From Mytilisepta virgata (taxonomy: Eukaryota > Mollusca > Bivalvia > Mytilida > Mytilidae): 64,000 bases of DNA. The notes below the pieces were generated by a model that worked only from the letters and a program-made list of their open reading frames with translations, made no database searches and was not told the origin of the DNA. The stretch covers positions 60,591,978-60,655,977 of the forward strand of contig CM051518.1 of the NCBI GenBank assembly GCA_028015205.1. Reading direction: 5' to 3'. The translations under genes and the position numbers were made by a program. This document shows positions 25,401 through 36,314 of this stretch, one piece after another (the stretch's first letter is position 1; the number at the start of each line of letters is the position of its first letter).

Positions 25401-28400
25401 CCATTGGTAGCCTTGTGCAATTTTCTGCTCTTTCGTCGGGTTGTTGTCCCTTTTGACACATTCTCCGTTTCCATTCTCGATTCTAATAGCATACAGTACT
25501 GCTTCCAACTATTTTTCATCATTTGATTATAATATGCTTAGAAAACTGACATAAGAAACTGAAGAAAATAAATGTTAAAAGACAATGGTAAAACCATTCT
25601 TTGACTTTTATACATCCTTCAAGTTTTAGAGAAAGATTAAACCAGAACGGACATTGAAAACTTTTTAATTTTTCTTCCAATATTGTCTATTGAACATGCT
25701 ACTACTACCAATATTTTATATCATGCAATTTGACCTTGAATAGGTGCCATTCTCCAGTAGGACATCATTCTGGTAGAGGGCTGGTATCTCTAGGACACGG
25801 ATGTGAAAGAAAAGGGACGGCCATGCATGAGTTCCTTCACGTTCTAGGATTCTGGCACGAACAAAACCGTTATGACAGAGACCGTTATGTTACGATCAAC
25901 TTAAGTAATGTCAAAACAGGTTAGGTATTTTTTTTTACAAATATTTACATGAATGTGCAATTACATGCATTAATAAACCTTATGTATTTTTTTTGTCATC
26001 ACGAATTCCAAATTTGGCTTTACGATATATATGTATTTGATGTTGATTAATTTGTTTACGGCATGGATAATTGAAAAAAGAAGTACGATAAATCATGTTC
26101 ATACAGACCTTTATAGACGTGATCTCTACAAAAGGCATTGTAAATATGTCTAAGTCATAAATAAAGTTTGTACAATTAACCTCTATATAAGGGACACTCT
26201 TTTCCCTGTCCATTGATTGTCCTTTATACATATTTTTGACTATATTCATCTATTTTTCCAAGAAAGCACAAACTCATGTGTAAATAAGGAATAATGAAAC
26301 CAGTATTTACTTATGACGGAACTTATTTTATTTCACTATACTGGTAAATCCTAATGATATATAAAATTAAAGGTTTTATAGGAAATCACATTAGAAAGAC
26401 CATAGATGTTTAACCTTAATTCCATAAATATCTAGGAAGCAATCTAAGTGGTAATTCAAATATCAAACACAAAAGACAACACGGAAAAAAACGAGAATAT
26501 TAAACACTATAGGCAACACTAACCATTTCAAGAACCAGGTGAAAACGCAAGCGCTCCAGAATGGTCAGTACTTCTTGCTCCGTATAGGGTACGGTCTATC
26601 AGAAGTAATCCAGTAATAGTTCCGTTTCATGGGAGGAACAACAGAAATAAATCAAATATCATTCACCGTGATTTAGGACCATTTAACGACCAATTAATTA
26701 GAAGTTGTTGTCAAAGCAAAAAACAATCTCTCTGTGTGATCTTGGTAAAATACACATGCCTCCAACAGTCGGATAAGCTGTCATACTGTTAAGCAAATAA
26801 TGTTGGTATATTGCAATCAAGAAAAATATCCCTGAGATTTCTGCACGTTTCAGCATAGTTTTTGTAGCCTTTATAATATTGAAATATGCTCAGTTTTTTC
26901 TTCTTTATTTTACACATATACAGCCATGTTAATGTTTATTAATCATCAATCGTTTCTTAAGAATTTGAAAAATTTTGCTTAATTTTCCTAATCAGATTTA
27001 AAGTAGAGATATTTTTTTGAAGAAGTTTTTTTTTTCAAATTAAACAAGAACTTAAGAGTTTTCTTTCATTTAAATAAATCTTGCTTCTTAATTGAGATTT
27101 TGCCATGGATTTTAATTAACTTGGATATGATATATTTAATATATTATATTCAAAATAATGTTAATATCAATGAATTTCATTTTGGTGTCTCATAGTCACT
27201 GTAGTGTTATATATTAATTTGGGGTGGGAAATTAACAGTTAAAGTTAACGTTTTGCCATGGAGATACCCGGCATATCTCTTCACAACAACTTGTCTTTGG
27301 ATAATATCAGCTATCCTAGAGACTACAAAAAAATGTCCTCTAATATGTAATTTATATCTCTACCTCAATTGTTCAAAACACAATTAAACAATTTTCATTT
27401 CTAAATTTTCAGCACAACACAAGGACTTTAAAATTCACACCACACATGATATGCAAACGTTTGGTGAACCGTATGACTTTGGGTCCATCATGCATTATGG
27501 AGCCTATTCGTTTGCCATCGATAAATCCAAACCAACAATTATTCCGAAGAATACTCCAGACGGTATAATGGGACAAAGACTTTCTCTTTCTAGAAGAGAT
27601 GTTGACAAAATTCAAAAGCTTTATGGCTGCGGTTCAGGTAAATACTGAAAGTATGGAATTAATAATAATAATAAAAAAGAAATTTATTTAATTAATGTCA
27701 CAGTGTTACATGTAAATTGTCGTTATATCAGTCCATTCGTTACATTTCTAAGTACATGTACTCTAAACATCTTCCTTTATTCTAGGTGTATCAACAAATT
27801 TTTGAGAAAAGTTACTTATCATCTTTTTCTGACATAAGATTTAGACATTAGAATTATTTCAGGCATGACCCTGGAAATCATACATCATATTCCTTTTTAA
27901 ATTAAAATTTCATTTTGGAAAAGTCGTATATATGAAAGGTAAATTACAGTTTTCAAAGTTATTCGAGTCATATTCAAATGGGGACCAATAAATTGATTTT
28001 GATAGGCAATATGAGGCAAAAAGCTTTACTCTGTCAACCTTACAGACTGAAATATATGAAGCCGTACTCGATCTTCAGTTGAATTTAACATTGCATACTA
28101 AAGTCGCATCATCAAACTATCTCTAATCCATGAATTGTACTTGAGTAGGATCCACCTTAAATTTTGTTAAAAGGTTAATGTCTCCTGCCATACGTGCATC
28201 ACATGGCATGCTATCAGGAATCAATGATGAGAATACAAAACAATAAGATGGACGTATTGTAGTTTAACGTCAGGACGAGAACATGTTTATATGATAATGA
28301 ATACGATCCCTGCTTTGTACTAGACCGACACGCTGAGCCGGATTTTTAATGTGCTAGCTCACGAGGTAACTGTCCACAGGAAGACATATCACCCCACTCC

Positions 28401-31400
28401 GAGCCGACCAGACCTTTGCTCTTACTCCTATATGCCGCGTGTTCGGTGGAGAAGCAGCAAATACCAGTTTTAATGTCTTTGGTTTGACCCGGTAGGGAAT
28501 CGAATCCGCGACCTTCCGCACTTGAGGCGAGCACGCTACCACGAGACCTACTAATGAAATATTGCTAAATATAAATTTGTCTCTGTGTTTCAGACCTTGG
28601 TCATATAAAGTCACCACAGGAACCAAGTAAGTTATGTAATGGATTTATTCAAATGTTTAAACTAACATCTGGTTATCGGTAAATTCCTAAAATACCAAAT
28701 AATGCCAAGTACACCTTCACTAATGCAGAATTTTCAACATATGTATGAACTGGACATTGTGTGTCTGTAAGACACGGATGCCCCGTCCTCTAGCCATCGA
28801 ATTTCCATCTATTATCTATGACGGGAAATACTCTTAAAAATTATTCTAAATATATCATGATTACATTAACTTTTACCCATTAAAAATAATGAATCCACAG
28901 TAAATCTGACTAGAATTTACTGGAGTCACTCAAGTATGAATTTTTTTAGTGGTCTGTGTTAAACTAAAGAAGTTGATTGTAGTTGTAAAATAAATTTATA
29001 TCGTGTATATATCACTACAGGTTTTTTTTTTTTAAAAGAGACTAAAATGCAAAAATTAAACCAAAGTAATTCAAGCGTAGAAAGCTGTGTTGTACATATA
29101 AGGTGACTGTTATTTTGAAATATCAATAAAGCATTACCATAAGTTCTTTAGTAATACACCTAAATGCAAATATTTAATCAAAGTCACTCAAGCATAAAAT
29201 GTTGGTCATGGTGACTCAAGTGTTTCTGAATTGTTTTGTACTATATAAGATAATTGTAATTGTGAAGTATCATCAGTATGCTACCAAAGGTTCTTTGAAA
29301 ATATACCAAAATGCAAACATTTTACTAAAGTCATTCAAGCGTAAAATATAGGTCATGGTGACTAAAATATTGCTGACGGTTGTTGTACTACACAAGATGA
29401 ATGCATAGGTATAATATCATTGATTTGTCTCAATAGGTTACTGAGAAATGGACCTAAACGCAAAAACTTAACCGAGTCAAACATGCATGAAATGTGGGTC
29501 ATAATGACCCAACTGTTGGAGAAATGCATTATATAATATAATACGATTATACTGATGAAGTGTCATTGATATAACACCATGGATTCCTAGGATATGAAAT
29601 TAGAGTCAAAAGTCTATTGAAGTCACTCATGCATTACATATAGGTCAAAGTGACCTAAATATTTTTCATCTGTGTTCAGTCTTATAAGGGGATTGTAGTG
29701 GTATAATATCATTGATATATCTCAATGGGTTTCTGAGAACTGGACCGAAACGCAAAAACTTAACCAAACCGGACGACGGGACGTACGTACGTAGGGACGG
29801 ACAAGGGTAAATTTATATGCCCCTTCCACATTCGTGGACTGGACATAAAAACTTCGAATCCAAAGTTTATTACAAGTATTTTTTCTAATTTATCGTCAAA
29901 ACTATTTCACTTCTGGTTGATTTTATAGTGGTCCGTTCTTTCAGTTTTCTTTCCTGATGTCAAATGAATGTTTGTGTGCTCTTTCATAGATGCCTATAGA
30001 TTGTAATTTATAAATTTTATATTCATATTCATTTATAAATTACAATTCTTTATTCAACATAAGGGTTAAGCAACACAAATGACATACAAATAAAACATAC
30101 AGATTTGATATATAGTAATAAACTAAGTTGTACAGAACCTTGACCAACATGGACCTCCCTATCTCAATGCTAATGATTGTTTAACAAAGGTACATACGTA
30201 TGGTAAAAGTTCAGAATTAGGGTTAAGGATAATTTAATTTTTTCCAAGGGAGATAAATTTTACAAATTCTGTTTTAAGTTTACATGGTTTAATTATTTCA
30301 TTATTAAACTGGTTTCTAGCATCCTTGTTCAGCCTGCATGTGAAGAAAAAATGATATTCACCCTCAACAACATAACAGACAGAACAATTAGAAAAGTATT
30401 TATGTTGCAGATTATCTTATTAACTGTGATTTTGAACACGGCATAACAAGTGGTAAATGTAAACTGGACCAACTACACGACGATCAATTTGATTGGATAT
30501 TGAAATCTGGATCGTCTGGTGTCAGTGGGTCTGGACCTCTAGCTGATCACACTAACGGCGCAGGTAGGACATAATGATAAGTGCTAATATATTCTTTGAA
30601 GTTTATGCTACACATTTATTCCTTAAAATAAATAGATAAATAAATAAATAACATTACATTCTAAAAAATCAGTTTATTTATTTAAACCATGAAAATTACC
30701 AATAAAAATGATGAAATTAAATATTTCAAATAACCGATCTTATAAGAAGCTTGAAAACGTACATGTATGTATTGTTCTCCTGTAATATAAAAAGGTGAAA
30801 TTACTTCTTAATGAAAAGCAAATAAAATAACAATCGATGCAGTACTTTAATTTTTCAGCTAAAAAATTATATTCTCCTATCTGGACCTAGTTCATTACAT
30901 GTATGAAGTACATGAAAAATCAACATAGAAGAACTTCAGAGAAATTATACTATATTCATTAAAAAGGGTATAAAACTGCAACGTACATTATAACATAAAA
31001 AACGTGTAAAATACATTTATATGGCAAGCCGTTTTACTATTTATTCTAACTTCAAGATATCTCATATAATATATAAGATATCTCATATAATATATAAGAT
31101 ATCTTATATAATCCAGTTTTTATAAGATATCTTATAAACTTTAGAAGATATCTTATATACTTTATAAGATATCTTATAAACTTTATAAGATATCTTATAA
31201 ACTTTATAAGATATCTTATATACTTTATAAGATATCTTATAAACTTTAGAAGATATCTTATAAAGTATATAAGATATCTTATAAACTATATGAGATATCT
31301 TATATATTATATGAGATATCTTGAAGTTAGAATAAATAGTAAAACTGCTTGCCATACATTTAGGTCAAAATATAAATGAATGATATTAAAATAAAAACTC

Positions 31401-34400
31401 GATCACTGTACTCGGTTTTAGTTATATGTGCATAGTAAAGTATTTCATGGATTTTTTTCCTTGAGGAGTGGGATAAAGGAAGTTTTCGAGCATAGAGCAT
31501 GGATTTTTTCTGTTTTTGAAGATAGATGGATGGATGAATTGTTGTTTAACGGCCAGTGGCAGCCAGGTGCATATCAGGACGAGAACATGTATGATAATGA
31601 ATATGATCCCTGCTTTGTACTAGACCGACACGCTGAGCTGGATTTTTAATGTGCTAGCTCACGAGGTAACTGTCCACAGGAAGACTTATCAACCCACTCG
31701 GACACATTATACTGACTCCGAGCCGACCAGTAGATTTTTGCTCTTATTCCTAGATGCCGCGTGCTTGGCGGAGAAGCAGCAAATACCAGTTTTAATGTTT
31801 TTGGTTTGACCCGGCCGGGGATCAAACCCGCGACCTTCTGCGCTCGAGGCGAACAGTCACGCTACCACAAGACCACCGAGGCGGTATGTTTGTGAAGAGA
31901 ACATCTCGCTAATTGATTTGATTCAGCTTGTGATCCTGCCTTATTCCCGTAATTCGTTTGCCTATCTGTGTTTCCAACTCCCTTACAGAAGTAATGGTTG
32001 AATTGTGGGTTTGGACTAGCATCACAACAAAAGGCCGTATAGCAATATCTTGCACCGAAACGGTTTGAAGAAAAGTATGTAGATAATTGGAAAACGATGT
32101 GCATTTGTTTAATATCTGCGGAAATATCAACAAGTGCAGTTTTCAAATGAACCAGATAAACTATTTTTTAAAAACAGCGAAAAATTATAGCCCCGTGCAA
32201 TATTTTGACAATTCAAAATAACAACATAAGATTATGATTCTTTATAGGTCATTATCTGTTAGCTGATGCCAGGTCACACCACAATAAGAAAGCAAGAATT
32301 CAAACAATCGAATTGCCTTCTGGCGTCAACTGTATAGATTTCAGTTACTTTGTTTATGGAAGCCAGGTAAAAACATTCATGTTAAGAGCGGAAGCTCCAA
32401 GAATACATCACACCATCAAACAATGGAATGGGTCACAAACCAAAGGCTGGATGCAGCAACGAATAAACATGAATGTACCATTACCATGGAAGGTAAGAAA
32501 TGTTAAAAGAAGTTAGACTGCTTAAATATATTCCTTAATTATTTTTCTACAATCTCCGTTGCAGACATTAATATTACTACACAGTGAAATTATTATCCGC
32601 ACAGGGAGGATTAATTCTTTAGTCATCAGAACTATAAATTGAAAACTTGGATTTCGCCTTGGATCTTGAATTTATTTTGTTTGTTTGGGGTTTTTATTTA
32701 TTTATTTTTTTTTTTTTTTTTTTTGCTGATATTTGGAAGATTTACTGCGGGGAAGGTGAAATTGTTTATTTTGAGATATTTTCTCTGATTTGTTGTTCAT
32801 TAGACCAATTATGTTTCAACAGCATAATTCAAAAACAAAAAAAAGTAACAATCCTTTATTTGCATAAAATACACCCACATGGGTCAAAGCAAAACAATAC
32901 AATAACACCTCAATATATATACATCACAATAGACATTAACACTAAAAACATGAATACAACAAACAGCTTACAATAAAAAAATCTTTATAATTATAATATG
33001 AACTCTGACCAATGTGGACCCTATTTTCGTAGTGCCAATGACTGCTTTATAAAGTCGCAAACATAAGGTAAAAGTTCTAATTTAGGGTTTAAAATTTGAC
33101 TAATATGTTCCAATTTGTTATTAAAATCTATATTCAAATTAAGTTGAAGATGTTGGAACATAGTTTGCTTTTGCTTTTTATTAAAGTTACAAATTAAGAA
33201 AAAATGATACTCATCCTCAATTTCTTTACACACAGTACATAGCCGCTTTTCCCTTAAAATACAGAATTTTGTGTGAGAGAAATGTTTCATACTTCCAAAA
33301 ATGTCGCATATTTTTCATTAAACCACCTAATAGATGCTACATTGAAGGAAAACATAAGAGTGTAAATGAAAAAAGCTCCCGACATCATCCTTTAACTTCC
33401 AACGGCACTCACAAATGGTATTTTCCAAAAATGTGCATGCATATGGATGATAAGGTTCATGAAAGATGTCACAATATTTTTCATTAAACCGCATTATTTA
33501 CCGTTTTATTTTGAAGATAAATGGTATATTGTTAGTTTCTTTGTAAGATTTGAATTAATTATTTATCCTCTTATACATCTGTATAAATTTTAGTAATACT
33601 CAATTCACAAGAAGTTGCAATTTGAATTTTTTTTTTAAACAATACAATTTCATTTTTTAAACTCATTAAAATATGTTGAATTTGTACATCGATAATTTTC
33701 ATTTAAGTCTTCAGTCGTTTTTATACAATTAATTACTCTTCATGGGGTCAGCATGGGGAATTGAGGACCCGAGACCTGACCTACTTGGTGACCTGACCTG
33801 ACCTGACAATCCAATGGCCCAAGTCAGGTCAGGTCAAGGGACCTCACTTCCCCATGTTGAACTAAGATTATCATCCTCCCAAGTCAGGGTTTTGTATCCA
33901 CGTTCGTTCCTACAAACCACTGACATCACATATTCATATTTTGCGGGTCGAACATATCGCCGCCTGATGTATGACCTAGAAAATTCTACCTACGACGCAA
34001 ATGTATTCTCTTGTGACCTTGAGAAGAACCAATGAAAATCGGTCACTTCCGATCCGCAAAATATGAATGTGTGATGTCAGCGGTTTGTAAGAAAGAACGT
34101 AGATACAAAACCCTGACTTAATTGGGAGGATGAAGATTAATTGATTGTTTTATTATACCGATAATGAATATAAAAGAGCAGTTGTAGTTTATTTTTATTT
34201 TTTTTTTATTTATAACATCAAACATTATAACAACAACAACAACAAATTCGACACAGGTCATTAATGTTATTGACGAAGTCATTATAACGCACGTGAGGTC
34301 ATTTCTGTTCAAGTAGGCGTTTTCGGGTCATTTGCCGATTTTAATATTTGATCAACAACCAATCAAATTCCTAGATTCTGATTAGAGGTATAATAACACT

Positions 34401-36184
34401 TATATCAAAACCTAAAATGTGTAAGTTGTATAGTGCTATATGTAATAAACATTTACTTATATATGTTATTTCTGATATAATTATTAATCCTATAATATAC
34501 TGAACCGCAAAAGAAACGTCGCTTTTTCAAAATGTTAGCAAAATTCAAAATAAATATTAATTAATGATTTTTATATAATCAGTATTACGATTACATCACC
34601 AGGTAAGATTAAATTACCTGTGAATTAAATTTTCGGTTGAATAATTTTCAGTTGATATCGTAGAGCGACCGTACCTAAAACCGCTCGTGGGACACACTTG
34701 GCGGTAATTTTTCTTAAATCTTAAATGTTCGTGAAATTCATGCTCCTTTATGGGTATAAAAGGCCGGAGAAAATTAAAGAGTGTTAGTATCAGTGTTGAC
34801 ACAGAAGCTATGCCACGTCTGACTCCACAACAGAGAAAACAGGCCATTGGTCGATTGGATGCTGGGCAATCTGCCAGAGTTATTGCCAACGACTTCAACT
34901 GTGCTGTTCGAACAATTGAACGTCTACGGACACGGTACAATGCAACAAACAGCACAAATGACCGTCAATGGAGTGGTAGACCCCAAGTCACTACCCCTAG
35001 ACAGAATAGAGGCATTGTTCGTCACCATTTGATGAATCGGTTCACCCCAGCTGCCGAAACTGCCAGAAACACTGTTGGAACACATGGATGACCCATAAGT
35101 GATGATACGGTTCGTCGGCGATTAGCTGCTAGAAACATGAGATGTCGCCGTCCAGCAAGAGGACCTATTCTTACTCCTCGACACCGTCAAGCTCGTCTTC
35201 AGTGGGCCACTCAGCGACAGAATTGGCGAAATCGACAATGGCGTAACATCATCTTCTCTGGCGAAAGCCGTTACTGCATTTCAACAGCCGATGGCAGAAC
35301 CAGAGTGTGGAGAAGACGCGGGGAACGTTACGAAGACAGCTGCATTCTGGAAACAGACGCGTGGGGAGGACCTAGCATCATGGTATGGGGTGGAATTGGC
35401 CTTAACTTTAAACTTGGTCCAGTCATCTTTCAGAACCTTGGCCCAGGCAGAGGAAATGGCGTAACAGCTGCCCGTTACATCGACCAAGTCTTGACACCCC
35501 ATGTTCAGCCCCATTTCGCACGTCATCAAAACAAGACTTTCCAACAGGACAATGCACGTGCGCATACCACAAGAGCCACAAGAGACTTGCTACAGCAGAA
35601 TAACATTAATGTTATGGATTGGCCGGCTTTGAGTCCAGATTTAAACCCTATTGAACATTTATGGGACGAAGTTCAAAGACGGTTGAATAATGAGCAGCCA
35701 AGTCCGACAACTGCAGCTGAACTTTCACAAGCGTTTCAGAGAGTATGGGCACGTATTCCGATGGCGTTTATTAATCGGCTCATCAACTCCACGTACCGAA
35801 GATGTGCCACAGTAATTGGTGCCGGTGGAGGACATACACGTTATTAACGGACGTGGGAGCACAGCATTGAAAACATGTGACGTTGCGACAATTGTGACGT
35901 TTTTGTGAACATTGTAACCAAAAGACTGTAAATCATTCATTAAATTTTGTAAAAATTAATTTAAAATATATAAATGTCACTTTGAAATAAACGTATGTGA
36001 ACATGTCATTTTGTGCGACGTTTCTTTTGCGGTTCAGTATACATCATGTTGGATTAGCCAACAGAAGGAATAAATGAATTTTTCTTTCTTTTTTCAGCTT
36101 GTTTTTGAAGCTGATATAGGTTCAGGAGATAAAAGTATGATGGCTATAGATGATCTTAAAGTATACCACGGTCACTGTTCATAA
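19493..36184 (+). CDS. Secreted astacin-family zinc metalloprotease with MAM domain, 12 exons
   Basis: Exons: 19493-19570, 20413-20431, 22882-22914, 23140-23174, 23984-24068, 24610-24748, 25744-25919, 27413-27637, 28594-28626, 30411-30563, 32248-32492, 36098-36184. Total 1308 nt, 435 residues, phase kept throughout. Residues 1-21 are a hydrophobic signal peptide. A short propeptide follows, with FEGD at 46-49, the family motif whose Asp caps the catalytic zinc in the zymogen. The catalytic domain starts near TRNAV (56-60). It has the zinc motif HEFLHVLGFWHEQNR (zinc ligands H158, H162, H168; catalytic E159), the Met-turn SIMHY (M215, Y217) and four cysteines (109, 131, 150, 261) as expected for two disulfides. 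A MAM domain runs from about C280 to C434. The architecture resembles meprin-like astacins without a membrane anchor, so a secreted peptidase is inferred. Introns are filled with repeats and a Tc1 element; the substrate is unknown. Confidence 0.9.
20613..22026. mobile_element. 1.4-kb inverted-repeat element rich in promoter motifs
   Basis: Both ends carry TAAATTAGTATTTGTGG in inverted orientation, followed by related GGATC(T/C)ACCGGAAGTGA sequence. The left 450 bp contains three or four diverged units of about 130-150 bp with CGGAAGTGACGTCA (ETS site fused to a CRE), CCCGCCATTTTTAT (YY1-like), TGCGCATGTG (NRF1-like) and CACGTG. The right end repeats CACGTGACTTCC and TGACGTCA in inverted order. 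The centre is the pyrimidine-rich array listed separately. It is strikingly CpG-rich compared with its surroundings. It lies in astacin intron 2. No transposase is present, and the superfamily is unknown. Confidence 0.6.
21300..21880 (+). repeat. Pyrimidine-rich minisatellite (CTGCTCATCGCTGCTCTTCTC type)
   Basis: Degenerate units of about 28-30 bases such as CTGCTCTTCTCTTGCTCCGT recur some twenty times. The strand is strongly biased to C and T. Because the unit lacks stops in all three plus frames, three long overlapping open frames (203 to 255 codons) appear; they are artefacts of composition rather than genes. Confidence 0.75.
22140..22435 (+). mobile_element. 3' tail of a reverse-transcriptase retroelement
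   Basis: Sequence around GACTGCTTACTATTCCGG and CACCTGAGTCTACCCC matches, with divergence, the tail of the element at 38130-38790 (GATACTGCTTACCGTTCCGG..CACCTGAGTTCACTC). I know this tail from bivalve genomes as a very common dispersed sequence. Only the non-coding end is kept here, in astacin intron 2. Confidence 0.5.
23236..23590 (+). mobile_element. tRNA-derived SINE, copy 2
   Basis: The head TGGTCTCGTGGTAGCGTG and box B-like GGGTTCAACCCC are well kept. The tail ends CACTGGACGTTAAA. Imperfect flanking duplications AAAAACGATTT and AAACACGATTT bracket it. It lies in astacin intron 4. Confidence 0.8.
25230..25515 (+). repeat. Dispersed bivalve repeat in astacin intron 6
   Basis: The block TTTCGGAGTTTAGTGTGGCG..GAAGACCCATTGGTAGCC..CGGGTTGTTGTCCCTTTTGAC..CCGTTTCCATTCTC matches a sequence I recognise as highly repeated in mussel genomes. 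Its ends and class are not clear from this single copy. No coding potential is inferred. Confidence 0.5.
28258..28549 (-). mobile_element. tRNA-derived SINE, copy 3
   Basis: Reverse-strand copy of the same SINE family: the tail motif (GTTTAACGTC..GGACGAGAACATG) is on the left and the tRNA-like head (GAGGCGAGCACGCTACCACGA) on the right. The head is slightly shortened. It lies in astacin intron 8, about 45 bp before exon 9. Confidence 0.8.
28900..29860. repeat. Diverged tandem repeat element in astacin intron 9
   Basis: Four to five diverged units of roughly 180 bp contain AAAATGCAAA, CACTCAAGCGTAAAAT and GTCATGGTGACT. The array ends with ACCGGACGACGGGACGTACGTACG and then ATTTATATGCCCC, a kind of end I associate with mollusc non-autonomous elements. 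No coding sequence. Exact boundaries are uncertain. Confidence 0.5.
30005..30410 (-). pseudogene. 5'-truncated LINE tail abutting astacin exon 10
   Basis: Read on the minus strand from 30410, the frame gives HKYFSNCSVC..VEGEYHFFFTCRLN, the zinc-knuckle-like C..C..H..C end of a LINE reverse transcriptase, then a short 3' UTR with AATAAA. The related copy at 32822-33290 has CTVC..IEDEYHFFLIC at the same place. The LINE-like frame runs to the last base of the intron, so the acceptor of astacin exon 10 appears to lie in or right next to LINE-derived DNA. Confidence 0.6.
31019..31360. mobile_element. Fold-back element with AAGATATCTTATA palindromic repeats
   Basis: Nearly perfect terminal inverted repeats of about 50 bp (TATGGCAAGC..GTTTTACTATTTATTC) enclose about twelve copies of a self-complementary unit TATAAGATATCTTATA(A/T)ACTT. 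The whole 340 bp could fold on itself at many registers. It is in astacin intron 10. The 83-codon lysine/isoleucine-rich frame on the minus strand is a by-product of the repeat. Confidence 0.75.
31525..31887 (-). mobile_element. tRNA-derived SINE, copy 4
   Basis: Reverse-strand copy with the full tail (GTTGTTTAACGGCCAGTGGC) and tRNA-like head (GCGAACAGTCACGCTACCACAAGA..GAGGCGG split by small changes). Flanking duplications GTTTTTGAAGATA and GTTTGTGAAGAGA are recognisable. It lies in astacin intron 10. Confidence 0.8.
32822..33290 (-). pseudogene. 5'-truncated LINE tail in astacin intron 11
   Basis: The minus-strand frame 33290-33021 (89 codons) ends a LINE reverse transcriptase: HTKFCILREKRLCTVC, then EDEYHFFLICNF, then LLPYVCDFIKQSLALR. 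It is followed by a 3' UTR with CAAATAAAGG near 32860 and an A-rich tail on the minus strand. The family is the same as the fragment at 30005-30410 (which has LLPYVCTFVKQSLA at the matching place). Confidence 0.7.
33773..33840. repeat. TGACC repeats forming a hairpin
   Basis: GACCTGACCTGACCTGAC and, after a short spacer, GTCAGGTCAGGTCA are reverse complements. The repeated AGGTCA hexamer is also the half-site of many nuclear receptors, though no function can be claimed from this alone. It sits just left of a MITE in astacin intron 11. Confidence 0.5.
33871..34133. mobile_element. 263-bp MITE with about 75-bp inverted repeats
   Basis: The ends TCATCCTCCCAA and (T)TGGGAGGATGA open long, nearly perfect inverted repeats that include CAGGGTTTTGTATC and TCATATTTTGCGG. 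AGATTA flanks both ends (33865-33870 and 34134-34139), a target duplication of at least six bases. No coding sequence. The duplication length would suit an hAT-like or unknown transposase. Confidence 0.75.
34498..36039 (+). mobile_element. Complete Tc1-type DNA transposon (1542 bp), inactive
   Basis: Perfect 25-bp terminal inverted repeats (34498-34522 and 36015-36039), starting TACTGAACCGC, are flanked by the TA target duplication on each side. The single plus-strand gene between them is a broken Tc1 transposase. It is inserted in astacin intron 11, between the last two MAM-encoding exons, in the same orientation as the host gene. Confidence 0.92.
34810..35847 (+). pseudogene. Tc1-type DD34E transposase with stop codon and lost catalytic Asp
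   Basis: The frame is 345 codons, normal length for the family. An N-terminal helix-turn-helix pair (TPQQRKQAIGRL..SARVIANDFN..RTIERLRTRY) is followed by a GRP-like linker (WSGRPQVTTP). The catalytic core shows IIFSGESRY, QQDNARAHTT (D247) and NPIEHLWDEV (E282), with 34 residues between the last two acids. The usual FSDESR aspartate at residue 151 is glycine. An in-frame TGA interrupts codon 94 (35089-35091), with the same frame open on both sides. Both lesions argue that it cannot transpose itself, although its ends could still be mobilised in trans. Confidence 0.92.
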
Positions 36185-36308
36185 CGAAATACGTACAAAA
36201 TTAAATTAAAAGCTTCATCTTTATTACGATGTGTTCTTCATTCTTATCAAACAATGTTAAAAATCCGTATTCCTATTTGAAGTCGTTTTATAGTACCAAT
36301 ACATATAG

Positions 36309-36314
36309 AATAAA
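36309..36314 (+). terminator. Possible polyadenylation signal of the astacin gene
   Basis: AATAAA lies about 125 bases after the stop codon, just before the Helitron-like tandem repeats at 36315. Position suits a short 3' UTR. Confidence 0.5.

Noticed and set aside
31104..31355. 83-codon frame of KISYKVY repeats
   Set aside because: It is the translation of the palindromic AT repeat.
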